From Sphingobium sp. TKS (GTDB lineage: Bacteria > Pseudomonadota > Alphaproteobacteria > Sphingomonadales > Sphingomonadaceae), in contig NZ_CP005083.1 in assembly GCF_001563265.1 (NCBI RefSeq), forward strand, positions 1,925,001 through 1,989,000: 64,000 nt of DNA. Direction: 5' to 3'. The position numbers were made by a program, and so were the translations under genes. Below the pieces are notes generated by a model, which saw only the letters and a program-made list of their open reading frames with translations, made no database searches and was not told where the DNA came from. Positions 1-9,545 of this stretch are shown here, in pieces; the first letter of the stretch is position 1, and each line of letters begins with the position of its first letter.

Positions 1-561
1 ATATTTCTCCAACACCGCCTTGGCTTCCGCGGTCAACGGATCGCGGGAGGTGCCGAACACCCGCGCCGCAACCTCGGCAAATTCCGGGTCAAAGCGGTCG
101 ACATGCAGTTCGGACAGGAAGAATTGCGGAATGGCTTCGGGCAGATCGGCATGGCGATAGGCCCGCCCGGTCATCCGCAGCCGGTCCAGCGGATAGACCG
201 CCGCCATCTCATAGCCCAGCGGCACCAATATGCGGGTAAAGGCCTCTTCGCCCGGCGGCAATTCGCCGGTCGGGCCTTGGGCCAGCCGCACCGTGCGCAA
301 CGCGCCATGATCGAACACCACCTTGCCGCCTCGCGCCAGCCGGTCTTCGACATAGGCCGCGCCGCTCGGCACGCGTTCCAGCAAGTCGTGAAACAGGGCG
401 ATGTTCATCGCCATGGCGAAGGCGGCGCGGGATATAGTGGGACCGCGCTCAGCCATTAGCGCGGGATTGATATCGAGCGCCGCCAGCGCTGCCTGCGCTG
501 CCTCCAGACCCAATATCCTCTCCACCAGCGCGTTGATCACCGATTGACTTTCGACCGACAT
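1..561 (-). CDS. DUF1338 / 2-oxoadipate dioxygenase-decarboxylase-like protein (5' part, runs off left edge)
   Basis: The reading frame opens with an ATG at 561 and stays open to the window edge, giving 187 residues of an unfinished protein. It carries the DUF1338 signature: FDHGALRTV around residues 83-91, in which H85 and R89 match the metal-binding His and substrate-binding Arg (HGAxR) of HglS, the Fe(II) enzyme of the VOC superfamily that turns 2-oxoadipate into 2-hydroxyglutarate in lysine catabolism. Later segments (FFLSELHVDRF, then an Arg-Val-Phe helix) also fit the family. The remaining metal ligands lie beyond the window. Family assignment is from memory of HglS; the substrate in this organism is not shown by the sequence. 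Confidence 0.75.
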   Translation of the reverse strand, partial: MSVESQSVINALVERILGLEAAQAALAALDINPALMAERGPTISRAAFAMAMNIALFHDLLERVPSGAAYVEDRLARGGKVVFDHGALRTVRLAQGPTGELPPGEEAFTRILVPLGYEMAAVYPLDRLRMTGRAYRHADLPEAIPQFFLSELHVDRFDPEFAEVAARVFGTSRDPLTAEAKAVLEKY

Positions 562-626
562 GAGACGCTCCGTGCTGAAGTCCCATTATCGCATGCTTGA
601 AATTAAATTCCAAGCTTTGGCAAGAT

Positions 627-1649
627 TTATATCTTCTTGGGCATGCACTCCGCGCCCGCAGCCTTGATCGCGCCGCACAGCTTGGCGGCGTCCGCATTGC
701 TCGCAAGGGGGCCGGCCTGCAACCGCGTCACCCCGCCGCTCGTCAGTATATAGGGGTGATAGCCCGACAAGCCGCTGACCTTGGCGCTGAGCTGGCTCCA
801 GAGCGTCCGGGCGCGCGTTTCCGCACTGAATGCGCCGATCTGCACGCGCCATCCGCCGCTGCTTGCCTTGGGCAAGGCAGGCTTGGGAGCGGTCGGCTTG
901 ACTGCTGCCACCTTCGCGGGCGTGGGTGCGGGCTTGGGGGATGGCGCGACTTCAGGAGCCTTGGGTTTGGGCGGAGTGGAGGGCGGCAATTGCGCCGTCC
1001 GGATCGGCTTGGGCGCTTCACGCGACACGGGCGCGGACTGGCGAGACTCATCCGCCGTCAGCGCCGTCTTTTCCTGCTGGCCGATGGATCGTGCCATGGC
1101 GATGCCATCATTGCGCTGATCCTGCGGAATATATTTGTCCATCTGGCGAAGGCTTGCGGTCGCCTGCGCCAGCCCGGATTCGGACGCCCGCGTCATCAGC
1201 GCATAGGCCCGCACCCAGTTCTTTGTCGTCAGGTCGCCGTTGAACAGGGCCGTGCCGACGATATATTGGGCACGCGGCTCGCCCCGGTCTGCGGCACGCT
1301 GCAAATAAGGGAGGGCGCCCGCCCGATCGCCCTGCTGGAACATCAGCAGCCCCAGATTGTCCTCGGCGCGGCTATGACCCTGTTTCGCCGCCTTGCGATA
1401 CCAATCGATCGCGGCGGCTGGATCGGCCTTAACGCCCCGGCCCAGCTTATAGGCCTGCCCCATGTTGAACTGCGCATCGGGATCGCCGGCCTGCGCGAGC
1501 GGCTGCCAGACGGTGATGGCCTTGGCATAGTCGCCCTGCTGCCAGGCATCGACGCCCGCCTTCACATCGGCCATCGCGGCCCCGGCCAAGGCCAGTTGCG
1601 CCAGGCTCAACATCGTTCCAGCGGCCAGCACGCCCCAAATACGCCTCAT
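627..1649 (-). CDS. Sel1/TPR-repeat protein with C-terminal SPOR domain, exported
   Basis: A 340-residue envelope protein. The ATG at 1649 is chosen because GGGAG lies seven bases ahead; an ATG two codons upstream (1655) is possible. An N-terminal signal peptide (MRRIWGVLAAGTM, hydrophobic core, then AMA-D cleavage) is followed by Sel1-like repeats (DAQFNMGQAYKLGRGV, RAEDNLGLLMFQQGD, RAQYIVGTALFNGD), a Pro/Lys/Ala linker and a SPOR domain at the end (WRVQIGAFSAETRARTLWSQ ... LQAGPLAS). SPOR domains bind denuded septal peptidoglycan, so the protein probably acts in the periplasm near the division site. It is divergent from the ParA-type gene. Precise role is unknown. Confidence 0.85.
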   Translation of the reverse strand: MRRIWGVLAAGTMLSLAQLALAGAAMADVKAGVDAWQQGDYAKAITVWQPLAQAGDPDAQFNMGQAYKLGRGVKADPAAAIDWYRKAAKQGHSRAEDNLGLLMFQQGDRAGALPYLQRAADRGEPRAQYIVGTALFNGDLTTKNWVRAYALMTRASESGLAQATASLRQMDKYIPQDQRNDGIAMARSIGQQEKTALTADESRQSAPVSREAPKPIRTAQLPPSTPPKPKAPEVAPSPKPAPTPAKVAAVKPTAPKPALPKASSGGWRVQIGAFSAETRARTLWSQLSAKVSGLSGYHPYILTSGGVTRLQAGPLASNADAAKLCGAIKAAGAECMPKKI

Positions 1650-1822
1650 GCTCATGCTCCCAATGGGTTCTTGCGCGATCCTATGCCGCATCAAGGTTAA
1701 TAGCGACTTAGCATTAAGAACATCGCCTTTTTACCGTCCGTCAGGCTTCCACGCGGATTAACCAATTCTTAGGCGGGGCTGTGGCACTCCTTGCCTCAAT
1801 TGGATTTTCTGGGGGAAGTTGC

Positions 1823-2542
1823 GTGCGCATATTGGCATTGGCATCGCAAAAGGGGGGATCGGGCAAGACCACCCTGTCGGGGCATCTGGCCGTTCAGGCC
1901 CAGATGGCGGGCGCAGGTCCGGTCGTGCTGATCGACATCGACCCGCAGGGGTCGCTGGCCGACTGGTGGAACGAGCGCGAGGCCGAATATCCCGCCTTCG
2001 CCCAGACCACGGTCGCCCGCCTGGCCGCCGACCTTGAAATTCTTCGCCAGCAGGGTTTCAAGCTGGCCGTCATCGACACCCCGCCCGCGATCACCATGGC
2101 GATCCAGAGCGTCATTTCGGTCGCTGAGCTGATCGTCGTCCCGACCCGTCCCAGCCCGCACGACCTGCGTGCCGTGGGCGCCACGGTCGACCTGTGCGAG
2201 CGTGCGGGCAAGCCGCTGATCTTCGTGGTCAACGGCGCGACGCCCAAGGCGCGGATCACCTCCGAAGCCGCCGTTGCCCTGTCGCAACATGGCACGGTTG
2301 CCCCAATCACGCTGCACCATCGCACCGATTTCGCCGCCTCGATGATCGACGGCCGCACAGTGATGGAGGTCGACCCCAAGGGCCGTTCGGCCGGAGAGGT
2401 CACGCAGCTCTGGACCTATATTTCGGACCGGCTGGAAAAGAATTTCCGCCGCACCGTCTTTTCCGTCCCGCACAATGCGGTCGGCGCGGCAGGCACGGTT
2501 CGTCCGGCAAGCGGTGGCTTCGGCCGCCGGGTCTCACAGTAA
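1823..2542 (+). CDS. ParA/MinD-type P-loop ATPase
   Basis: A 239-residue ParA-family ATPase. The GTG at 1823 is chosen over the GTG at 1781 because GGGGGAAG sits at 1811-1818 and the protein then begins directly with the beta strand MRILALA before the deviant Walker A SQKGGSGKTTLS. IDIDPQGSL and the VIDTPP switch-II/Walker B motif follow. Such ATPases position DNA, protein complexes or pilus machinery by ATP-driven dimerisation. No parB or parS is next to it, so chromosome partition is unlikely. It is followed 15 bases later by a gene for a small RHH-like protein and then a TPR/SPOR lipoprotein; the three look like one operon with an envelope-positioning or pilus-associated role (inference). 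Confidence 0.85.
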   Translation: MRILALASQKGGSGKTTLSGHLAVQAQMAGAGPVVLIDIDPQGSLADWWNEREAEYPAFAQTTVARLAADLEILRQQGFKLAVIDTPPAITMAIQSVISVAELIVVPTRPSPHDLRAVGATVDLCERAGKPLIFVVNGATPKARITSEAAVALSQHGTVAPITLHHRTDFAASMIDGRTVMEVDPKGRSAGEVTQLWTYISDRLEKNFRRTVFSVPHNAVGAAGTVRPASGGFGRRVSQ

Positions 2543-2557
2543 GGGGAGGGGAATATC

Positions 2558-3094
2558 ATGGTCGAACCGAAACCTCTCGCCTCGCTGACTTCCGGTCTGC
2601 TGGCCCGCAAGGGCGCTGCTTCCCCCGCCATGCGCCGTCCGGTATTCGGCCTGACTGCTGGAGCCACTGCGCTCCAGGAGGATCTGGGCTGGAACGACAT
2701 GGGCTTTGACGTGACGCAGCCCGAACCTGCGCCGACCGAATCCCGCTCCGTGGCCGGTCTGACGCCGATGACCGCCGTTCCGGTCATGGCGCCAGTGCCC
2801 GTCGTGGTGACCGAGCGCGAGGAACTGGCCGAACGCATTGCCGAGGCCAGCGTCCCGGCCAAGGTCGAAAAGCCGAAAAGGAAGGCCCATGCTGCCGCCG
2901 TGGCGAAGGGCCGCAAGGCCGCCTTCACCCTGCGGCTTGACGCCGACCGCCATCTGAAGCTGCGGCTCGCCAGCGCCATCGTCGGCCGTTCGGCGCAGCA
3001 GATGGTGACCGAAGCGCTCGACTCGTTCCTCAGCAGCTTGCCGGATGTCGACCGGCTGGCCCAGCAACTGCCGCGCGTTCGCGGCAACAATTAA
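2558..3094 (+). CDS. Conserved hypothetical protein with ribbon-helix-helix-like C-terminus
   Basis: 178 residues, preceded by a strong GGGGAGGGGAA ribosome site. The first 110 residues are low-complexity (Pro, Val, Ala, Glu). The last 55 form a basic segment then AAFTLRLDADRHLKLRLASA and GRSAQQMVTEALDSFLSS, the strand-helix-helix pattern of MetJ/Arc-type ribbon-helix-helix proteins. ParA ATPases are often partnered by such small DNA-binding or cargo-adaptor proteins, and this gene lies between the ParA-type gene and a SPOR lipoprotein, so it is a good candidate partner. I do not recognise a named family. Confidence 0.7.
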   Translation: MVEPKPLASLTSGLLARKGAASPAMRRPVFGLTAGATALQEDLGWNDMGFDVTQPEPAPTESRSVAGLTPMTAVPVMAPVPVVVTEREELAERIAEASVPAKVEKPKRKAHAAAVAKGRKAAFTLRLDADRHLKLRLASAIVGRSAQQMVTEALDSFLSSLPDVDRLAQQLPRVRGNN

Positions 3095-3109
3095 GGGTTG
3101 GGAAAAGCC

Positions 3110-4429
3110 ATGAAGCGCAAGGCCTTCGCCAAAGCAGCGGTCGCGTCGATGCTTATCGGCACGACCATGGTGGGATGCACCGGCGCGGCCTTCCGCCCCG
3201 CCGCGATCGCTCCGCAGCATGATCCTGATCGTCTCGCCGCCAATGTCGAAAAGGCGCTGGCCGATCGCGACGGCGCCCGCGCGGTCGAACTGGCCGAAGC
3301 CGCCGTACAGGCAGCGCCGCAGGACGTCCGCTATCGCCAGTTGCTCGGCCGCGCCTATGTGGCGGACGGTCGCTTCGCTTCGGCCGAAACCGCGCTGTCG
3401 GACGCGATGACGCTGGGCAATCGCGATGCGCGCACCATCATCACCCTGGCGCTGGTCGAAGTTGCGCTAAGCAAGGATCGTGCCGCCCGCGACCTGCTCG
3501 CCAACCATGCCGACATCGTGCCTGCCGCCGACTATGGCCTCGCCATGGCGATGGCGGGTGACGCGCCGGAAGGCGTGCGTATCCTCTCCGAAGTGATCCA
3601 CGACCCGTCGGCCACTGCGCGCACCCGTCAGAATCTGGCCTATGCCTATGCATTGGCTGGCCGGTGGAAGGATGCGCGCATGATGGCGGGCTTCGACCTC
3701 GATCCGCTCGCCGCCAATCAGCGCATCACCCAATGGGCGCAGAACGCCGCGCCTGGCCTTTCGCAGCAGCGGGTAGCCGCTCTGATGGGCGTGACGATCA
3801 ACGGCGCCGATGCAGGTCAGCCGGTCGTCCTGGCCCTGGCGCCTGCGACCACGCCAGCGCAGATGGCGGAGGCCGTTCCCGTGGAGCAGGCCGTTTCCGC
3901 CGCGCAAACCGTCGAAACCGCACCCGTTGAGATCGCCGCTGCCGATCCCGCGCCACAACCGGCCGTTGCCGAAGCGTCCGCACCGATGATCCAGGCCATC
4001 GCGACCCCTGTCCGTGTTGCTGCGCCGCATCAGGCCTCGTCTGTTCGTGCCGCTCAGCCTGCGCGCGCCCCGCAATCCGCGCGCATCCAGCAACTCGCCT
4101 TCCGTCCGAGCGGCAAGGGCGGCAGCAACTGGGTGGTTCAGCTTGGCGCCTATGACAATGCGGCCATCGCGAAGGAAAAATGGTATGCCATGGCCCGCCG
4201 CAATGGCGCTTTGGCGAGCCTGCCTGTCCTCACCAGCCAAGTCACGGTGAACGGCGCGACCTTGGCCCGTCTAGCCGTCGGCGGCTTTGACGATCGGGCT
4301 GAGGCGATGGCGCTTTGCCACGCGGTCAAGGCCCGTCGCGGCCAATGTTTCGTGCGGGAAAATGTGGCCGACGCCACGCCGCAACGCTGGGCTCTGGCAA
4401 CACGGGGCCGGCAATACGCCTCCCGCTGA
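3110..4429 (+). CDS. TPR-repeat SPOR-domain lipoprotein (TadD-like N-terminal half)
   Basis: 439 residues. ATG 3110 is preferred to the TTG at 3098 because it begins a lipoprotein signal (MKRKAFAKAA ... GTTMVGC, Cys about residue 23). TPR-like repeats follow (RYRQLLGRAYVADGRFASAE, TIITLALVEVALSKDRA), resembling TadD-type pilus lipoproteins. A long Ala/Pro/Val linker leads to a SPOR domain (NWVVQLGAYDNAAIAKEKWY ... LARLAVGGF). This pairing of TPR and SPOR repeats the architecture of the 627-1649 gene, so the two may be functional relatives. It ends the ParA-type operon, with a hairpin terminator 25 bases downstream. Confidence 0.8.
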   Translation: MKRKAFAKAAVASMLIGTTMVGCTGAAFRPAAIAPQHDPDRLAANVEKALADRDGARAVELAEAAVQAAPQDVRYRQLLGRAYVADGRFASAETALSDAMTLGNRDARTIITLALVEVALSKDRAARDLLANHADIVPAADYGLAMAMAGDAPEGVRILSEVIHDPSATARTRQNLAYAYALAGRWKDARMMAGFDLDPLAANQRITQWAQNAAPGLSQQRVAALMGVTINGADAGQPVVLALAPATTPAQMAEAVPVEQAVSAAQTVETAPVEIAAADPAPQPAVAEASAPMIQAIATPVRVAAPHQASSVRAAQPARAPQSARIQQLAFRPSGKGGSNWVVQLGAYDNAAIAKEKWYAMARRNGALASLPVLTSQVTVNGATLARLAVGGFDDRAEAMALCHAVKARRGQCFVRENVADATPQRWALATRGRQYASR

Positions 4430-4452
4430 AACGGGCTTAAAGACTGCATATC

Positions 4453-4491
4453 TTGCGGGCGGCACCCCTGGTGTCCGCCCGCAACTATTTT
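4453..4491 (+). terminator. Rho-independent terminator of the ParA-SPOR operon
   Basis: Perfect 10-bp stem TTGCGGGCGG / CCGCCCGCAA around a 12-base loop, followed by CTATTTT. It lies 24 bases after the SPOR lipoprotein stop. Confidence 0.75.
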
Positions 4492-4849
4492 GCGGGTACA
4501 TCCTTGGGCATTCCGGATACCGAACCAGATCCCTGCACAGGCAGGATGGCAGTTCCACCGCCGGAACCGCGGTTAAGGTAAGCCACTGGTCACGCATTGG
4601 CGCTGAGCGTCAGGAAAAACCGGTCTGGCCCGGTCAAATTGGCTCCCATTTCCGGATACGTCTAAAACAATTTTACGATTTGCATCAGACGAGGCCCGAC
4701 AAACCATATCACGATATCGAGCTGTCGCAAGATCTTCCTTATTCCAGCGTGCAGAAGAATCTACCGCATTTGCGTCTGACGCGACCCTCGCACCTCCTCG
4801 GGAGCCGACACACGGAATTCGAAAGCGTGACCGCGATCGCGCGGAGCGC
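4492..4849. other. Gene-free stretch at the edge of the stress island
   Basis: I see no convincing gene, RNA or repeat here. Frames that stay open are shadows with no ribosome site or family features. The stretch is more AT-rich than its surroundings around 4660-4690 and separates the conserved flank from the groESL-led stress region, so it may be an old insertion scar. Confidence 0.4.
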
Positions 4850-5065
4850 GTGCGCTTGGCGGGAGGTCCGAAGCAATCATTGAGGGAGCGTGCCGTCGCC
4901 TTCGCTCGAAAGCGAGGTGAGGTTCGGACAAAGGATCTCACCGAGATTGGCGTCCATCGCTGCTATCTAGCCCGCATGTGCGACGAAGGCTTGCTCGTGA
5001 AGGTGGGCTATGGCCGCTACCGGGCACCTGATTCAGGGGCTGACCGCGCGGGCGGCGCTGCTTGA
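4850..5065 (+). pseudogene. AbiEi-type antitoxin, N-terminal winged-helix remnant
   Basis: Only 71 residues, opening with GTG 4850 or more likely TTG 4880. The pattern RERAVAFARKRGEVRTKDL ... GVHRCYLARMCDEGLLVKVG, ending GRYRAP, is the winged helix-turn-helix head of AbiEi antitoxins (type IV toxin-antitoxin and phage-exclusion systems), in which autoregulation is done by this domain. The frame stops right after the domain where the 150-200 residue AbiEi body should follow, and no AbiEii nucleotidyltransferase is nearby. I read it as a decayed relic; a free-standing small regulator is the alternative. Confidence 0.6.
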
Positions 5066-5242
5066 GCGTGGGATTACCCAGGTGCAGTCCCATAACTTTT
5101 CGTCCCACTGGCGGTCGCGCCTTAGGTGTGATGGAGCCAGCTTATCCGCGGCTTATCCCAAGCAATAGATTGATACACCAAACGTGCTACGTCTTCATTC
5201 GAGATCGCTGATCACCTCGGCGCATTGGTGGCCAGAAAGTGA

Positions 5243-5266
5243 GGCCCGGTCCCGACAGACCGGGCC
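5243..5266 (-). terminator. Terminator hairpin after groEL
   Basis: Perfect 9-bp stem GGCCCGGTC / GACCGGGCC with a six-base loop, nine bases beyond the groEL stop in the direction of transcription; the following strand reads TCACTTTCTGG, only weakly T-rich. Confidence 0.6.
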
Positions 5267-5274
5267 GTCACGCT

Positions 5275-6906
<1,632 letters not shown>

Positions 6907-6954
6907 TCAACTCCTTTCCAAATTCCTTCCTGAATGTTTGAGGAATGGCGGTGG

Positions 6955-7269
6955 TCAGGCCGCCTGCTTGAGTTCGGCGTGCGTCTCGATCACGCCGAGG
7001 ATGTCGCTCTCCTTCATGATGAGCAGCTCCTCGCCGTCGATCTTGACCTCGGTGCCCGACCATTTGCCGAACAGGATCCGGTCACCGGCCTTGACCGACA
7101 GGGCAACGAGCGTGCCCTTGTCGTCGCGGGCGCCCGGCCCGACGGCGACGACCTCGCCTTCCTGCGGCTTTTCCTTGGCGGTGTCGGGAATAATAATGCC
7201 GCCCGAAGTCTTTTCCTCGGCTTCGATGCGGCGGACGACCACACGGTCGTGCAAGGGGCGGAATTGCAT
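6955..7269 (-). CDS. groS: 10-kDa co-chaperonin GroES
   Basis: 104 residues. ATG 7269 ([18 protein letters not shown]) is chosen over an in-frame upstream codon because CCGGAGGT sits seven bases ahead and it matches the family N-terminus. The mobile loop [20 protein letters not shown] and the roof region are present. It caps the GroEL ring; groEL follows directly. Confidence 0.97.
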   Translation of the reverse strand: MQFRPLHDRVVVRRIEAEEKTSGGIIIPDTAKEKPQEGEVVAVGPGARDDKGTLVALSVKAGDRILFGKWSGTEVKIDGEELLIMKESDILGVIETHAELKQAA

Positions 7270-7338
7270 AGGCAGAACCTCCGGTTGCAAAACAAGATGT
7301 GATGGTCCTGTCGTTCATCGGAACGACAGGTTCCGCCG

Positions 7339-7367
7339 AGCTAGGAAAGCCGATTTTTCGGTTCAAG
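7339..7367 (-). promoter_or_regulatory. RpoH (sigma-32)-like promoter of groESL
   Basis: On the minus strand CTTGAA (7367-7362) is followed after 15 bases by TCCTAGCT (7346-7339), similar to the CTTGAA-N14-TCCTATCT upstream of the hsp20 gene at 10126. It lies between the CIRCE-like element and groES. Confidence 0.5.
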
Positions 7368-7384
7368 AGGGCATGTGAAAAAAT

Positions 7385-7411
7385 TTGGCACTCGCAGTAC
7401 AACGGTGCCAA
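7385..7411 (-). promoter_or_regulatory. CIRCE-like HrcA operator upstream of groESL
   Basis: TTGGCACTC, nine bases, CGGTGCCAA: seven of nine positions in each arm pair as an inverted repeat and the layout matches the CIRCE element (TTAGCACTC-N9-GAGTGCTAA) used by the HrcA repressor. It is about 115 bases ahead of groES. A TTGATA box on the minus strand just upstream could form a vegetative promoter overlapping it. HrcA itself is not in the window. Confidence 0.75.
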
Positions 7412-7521
7412 TGTTGTCCTTATCAACCACTTGACGCGGCGCGGGGCCGCACCAAAATTCTTCACGCGGCTGTTTGCCGCACCGACGAGAAAGGAGCGAC
7501 ACAAGGAAAGGAGGCGTGCCC

Positions 7522-7758
7522 ATGTCGCAGCCATTTTCGCGTTTTCTGCATCCCTTCGAAGTTGCGCGCCATCCGAGCCTGGAGCCGGAAGTCAAGCGCG
7601 CACTGCTCGCATCCTGGGCGTCCGACCGCTCGGCGGTCAGGGATCATCCCGCGCTGCGCAAGCCGCCCGGCGCGCGCCGCGCCGTTCCGATCGACGATGT
7701 GCTCGCCGCGATGCGCTCGCTCGACGAGGGTGCCGATCGAGGGCCGTCGCGGCAATGA
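7522..7758 (+). CDS. Conserved hypothetical protein, 78 aa
   Basis: ATG 7522 is set by AAGGAGG nine bases ahead; the upstream in-frame codons lack a ribosome site. The centre reads EVKRALLASWASDRSAV, then HPALRKPPG and IDDVLAAMRSLDEG. I recognise this as a small conserved protein of proteobacterial stress regions (helix EKRxxLASWASD, then LRxxPG, then a VPxDxVLxAxRxLD helix), without known function. It is divergent from groES and overlaps the next gene by ATGA, so it is translated together with the Usg-like protein. Confidence 0.75.
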   Translation: MSQPFSRFLHPFEVARHPSLEPEVKRALLASWASDRSAVRDHPALRKPPGARRAVPIDDVLAAMRSLDEGADRGPSRQ

Positions 7759-8024
7759 GCGATCCGGAGTTCATCGCCCAGCTGGAGGGCTATCGCCTCA
7801 CCACCGCGGAGGTCCACTTTTACCGTCCCGACGCGCCATCGCTGCTGCAGCTGTTCGTCTGGCAGGCGTATGACCTAGCACCGAATTTTCCAGTGCTGTT
7901 CGAGTTCCTCGACCATTGGCGGCGCGAGATCGAGGCCGTGCTCCACTCGGTGCGGATCGCGCACGAGCGGCTGATCCGCCCCGCGGAGTGGCGCCCGATC
8001 GACGGCGTCATATCGATCCAGTGA
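7755..8024 (+). CDS. usg: Usg-family protein
   Basis: 89 residues; ATG 7755 overlaps the preceding stop by four bases. The sequence GYRLTTAEVHFYRPDAPSLL, FVWQAYDLAPNFPVL, FLDHWRREIEAVLHSVR is the Usg-like family (first noted next to trpF in Caulobacter and Rhizobium). Biochemical function is unknown. Here it is in a three-gene coupled set beside groESL rather than in a trp operon. Confidence 0.85.
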   Translation: MSDPEFIAQLEGYRLTTAEVHFYRPDAPSLLQLFVWQAYDLAPNFPVLFEFLDHWRREIEAVLHSVRIAHERLIRPAEWRPIDGVISIQ

Positions 8025-8386
8025 AGCGTGGTCCGCTCCGGCGCTGGCGTGAGCGAGGCGGGCGCAACGTCCGCCTCCTGCTCCCGTTCGACGATATCAT
8101 GGAGTTCGCCTTCGCGCTGCTGTCGCTGTCACCGACCGAGCTGGAAGGCCTGGGCTGGACTTTTGCCGACCGCAAACGGCTGCTCGATCATTTCCTGCGC
8201 TCGGGCAAGGCGGCGCAAGGGGTCGCCCCGGACCGTCTCGGAACCATGCCGATCGCGCTCAACCTGCCGCAGCGCGACGTCGACCGGCTGCAGTATTTCG
8301 CGCGCCGCGAGCTTCCCAAGGCGGCGAGCAATGCCGGCATGATCGACCGGGTGCTGGCCGCGCTCGATCGCGCTTCCCATCGATAG
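8021..8386 (+). CDS. Hypothetical protein, translationally coupled to usg
   Basis: 121 residues from GTG 8021, which overlaps the usg stop (GTGA). An internal ATG at 8099 (MEFAFALLSLSPTELEG) is an alternative start. The body is mostly helical and charged, with ADRKRLLDHFLRSG and QRDVDRLQYFARRELPKAAS. I do not recognise the family. A strong hairpin follows its stop. Confidence 0.55.
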   Translation: MKRGPLRRWRERGGRNVRLLLPFDDIMEFAFALLSLSPTELEGLGWTFADRKRLLDHFLRSGKAAQGVAPDRLGTMPIALNLPQRDVDRLQYFARRELPKAASNAGMIDRVLAALDRASHR

Positions 8387-8406
8387 CGCGGGTGATCCAT
8401 GAAAGG

Positions 8407-8429
8407 CCCGGGAGCCAACTGCTCCCGGG
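8407..8429. terminator. Bidirectional terminator-like hairpin
   Basis: CCCGGGAGC, five-base loop, GCTCCCGGG: a perfect 9-bp stem lying between two convergent genes. No T-run, so termination is likely but not certain. Confidence 0.55.
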
Positions 8430-8436
8430 TCATCGC

Positions 8437-8997
8437 TCAACTGCTGTTGGGGCGAGCTTCCGGCTTTTCCGGCGTGGCAACGGCCGGAATTGGCGCGCGC
8501 GTTGGCGCTCCGCAGTCGCCCGAGCTGCTCGAGACGACCTTCGGCTGCCGATCGGCCCCGAGCGAGATCACCTGGATGCTTCGGCTGCACATGCCGTTGC
8601 CCGTGCTTGTCGAGACGAAGCGATAGCTCACCGTTCCGGCTGGCAGGCTGTCGAACGTGGCGCGGTCCTGGGTTGCGCCGGTTGCCGTCGCGGCGTCGAT
8701 CATTCGCACCCGCTGCAACATGGCATAAAACTGCCGATCCATGTCGGCGGCGATCCGGTCGAACAGGGTGATAGGCGAGGCGATCGCCAGGTCGGTGAGG
8801 CCCACGGGCACGAACTGCAACACCGGTTCGACAGTGACCTTGGGCGCCACATCGCCCTGATACTCGATCCGCGCCAATGAGCCGTCGGGCAGGTCGACGG
8901 TCATGACCCGGTTGTGATTGGCGGCCGCCAGGGCCGTTCCCGCAATGGCAGCCGCCGCCGCGCCGGCCAAGACGGCTGTACGAAGCAATTTTCGCAT
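8437..8997 (-). CDS. Exported hypothetical protein
   Basis: 186 residues. ATG 8997 is favoured over ATG 9012 by AAGGA six bases ahead. A Sec signal peptide (MRKLLRTAVLAGAAAAAIAG, ALA-A cleavage) is followed by NRVMTVDLPDGSLARIEYQG and VAPKVTVEPV, a pattern of small secreted alphaproteobacterial proteins of unknown function. Two cysteines (GMCSRS, SGDCGAP) could pair in the periplasm. It is downstream of, and in the same direction as, the NDUFS4-like and hsp20 genes. Confidence 0.65.
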   Translation of the reverse strand: MRKLLRTAVLAGAAAAAIAGTALAAANHNRVMTVDLPDGSLARIEYQGDVAPKVTVEPVLQFVPVGLTDLAIASPITLFDRIAADMDRQFYAMLQRVRMIDAATATGATQDRATFDSLPAGTVSYRFVSTSTGNGMCSRSIQVISLGADRQPKVVSSSSGDCGAPTRAPIPAVATPEKPEARPNSS

Positions 8998-9035
8998 CAA
9001 ACGTCCTTTCATTGCTGGTTGTGGAGTCGTGAAAT

Positions 9036-9545
9036 CTATCCGGCCAAGCTGAACCGCGGATGACAATCCTCCTCCATATTGGAGACCGGATCGACGGCGC
9101 ACCAACGTGCAGGCGGCCCCTTGGACGAGCAGCATGAAATGCGGAGCTGCTCTGTTGACAGGGGAGCGGCGACCGAACGCCGATCGGAAGGCGGCCCATG
9201 GATCGAGAACCGCACGCCCTGACGCCGGCAAAAGTCCATCGCCGAATCGCGATCGGCGAAGCGCAGCTCGATCGTCTCGAGCGGATCGCCGCTGCCGGTC
9301 CAGCCGGTCAGCGGATCCGCTCTCGGGGCCCAGCGGGGCGCGAAGCGGATCCGCCACTGGCCAAGCCGGGCGCGCCCGCCCTGATGGGTGGCGCGCGGCA
9401 CCGGCTCGACCACGGCGCAGGCATCGGGCGGCAGCGCGCTCGCTGTGCCGGGCCCGGCGCTGTTGTCATTGGCGGATGGCCCGGAACCGGGGTTCCGGGC
9501 CGGGCCGTCAGGCCGCCTTGCCATTGACGGGAATGCGGCGGACAT
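9036..9545 (-). CDS. ETC complex I subunit-like protein (NDUFS4 family)
   Basis: Up to 169 residues. The conserved core (residues about 60-125) reads RLGQWRIRFAPRWAPRADPL, TGWTGSGDPLETIELRFADR, DSAMDFCRRQGVRFSIHGP, which is the fold of the NDUFS4/18-kDa complex I accessory subunit (W-x-lle-F ... DPLxGWT-S-D ... lxF ... A...a...G). The start is uncertain: ATG 9545 and ATG 9524 overlap the hsp20 stop, and GTG 9413 would start at the core. It is in an hsp20 operon, not a nuo operon, so it may protect or modulate respiratory complex I under stress, or be an unrelated use of the fold (inference). Confidence 0.75.
   Translation of the reverse strand: MSAAFPSMARRPDGPARNPGSGPSANDNSAGPGTASALPPDACAVVEPVPRATHQGGRARLGQWRIRFAPRWAPRADPLTGWTGSGDPLETIELRFADRDSAMDFCRRQGVRFSIHGPPSDRRSVAAPLSTEQLRISCCSSKGPPARWCAVDPVSNMEEDCHPRFSLAG
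9478..9501 (-). terminator. Strong hairpin just after hsp20, inside the NDUFS4-like leader
   Basis: GGCCCGGAAC, loop CGGG, GTTCCGGGCC: a perfect 10-bp stem seven bases past the hsp20 stop. It overlaps the putative N-terminus of the next gene, so it could attenuate read-through or protect the hsp20 transcript end; no T-run follows. Confidence 0.45.
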
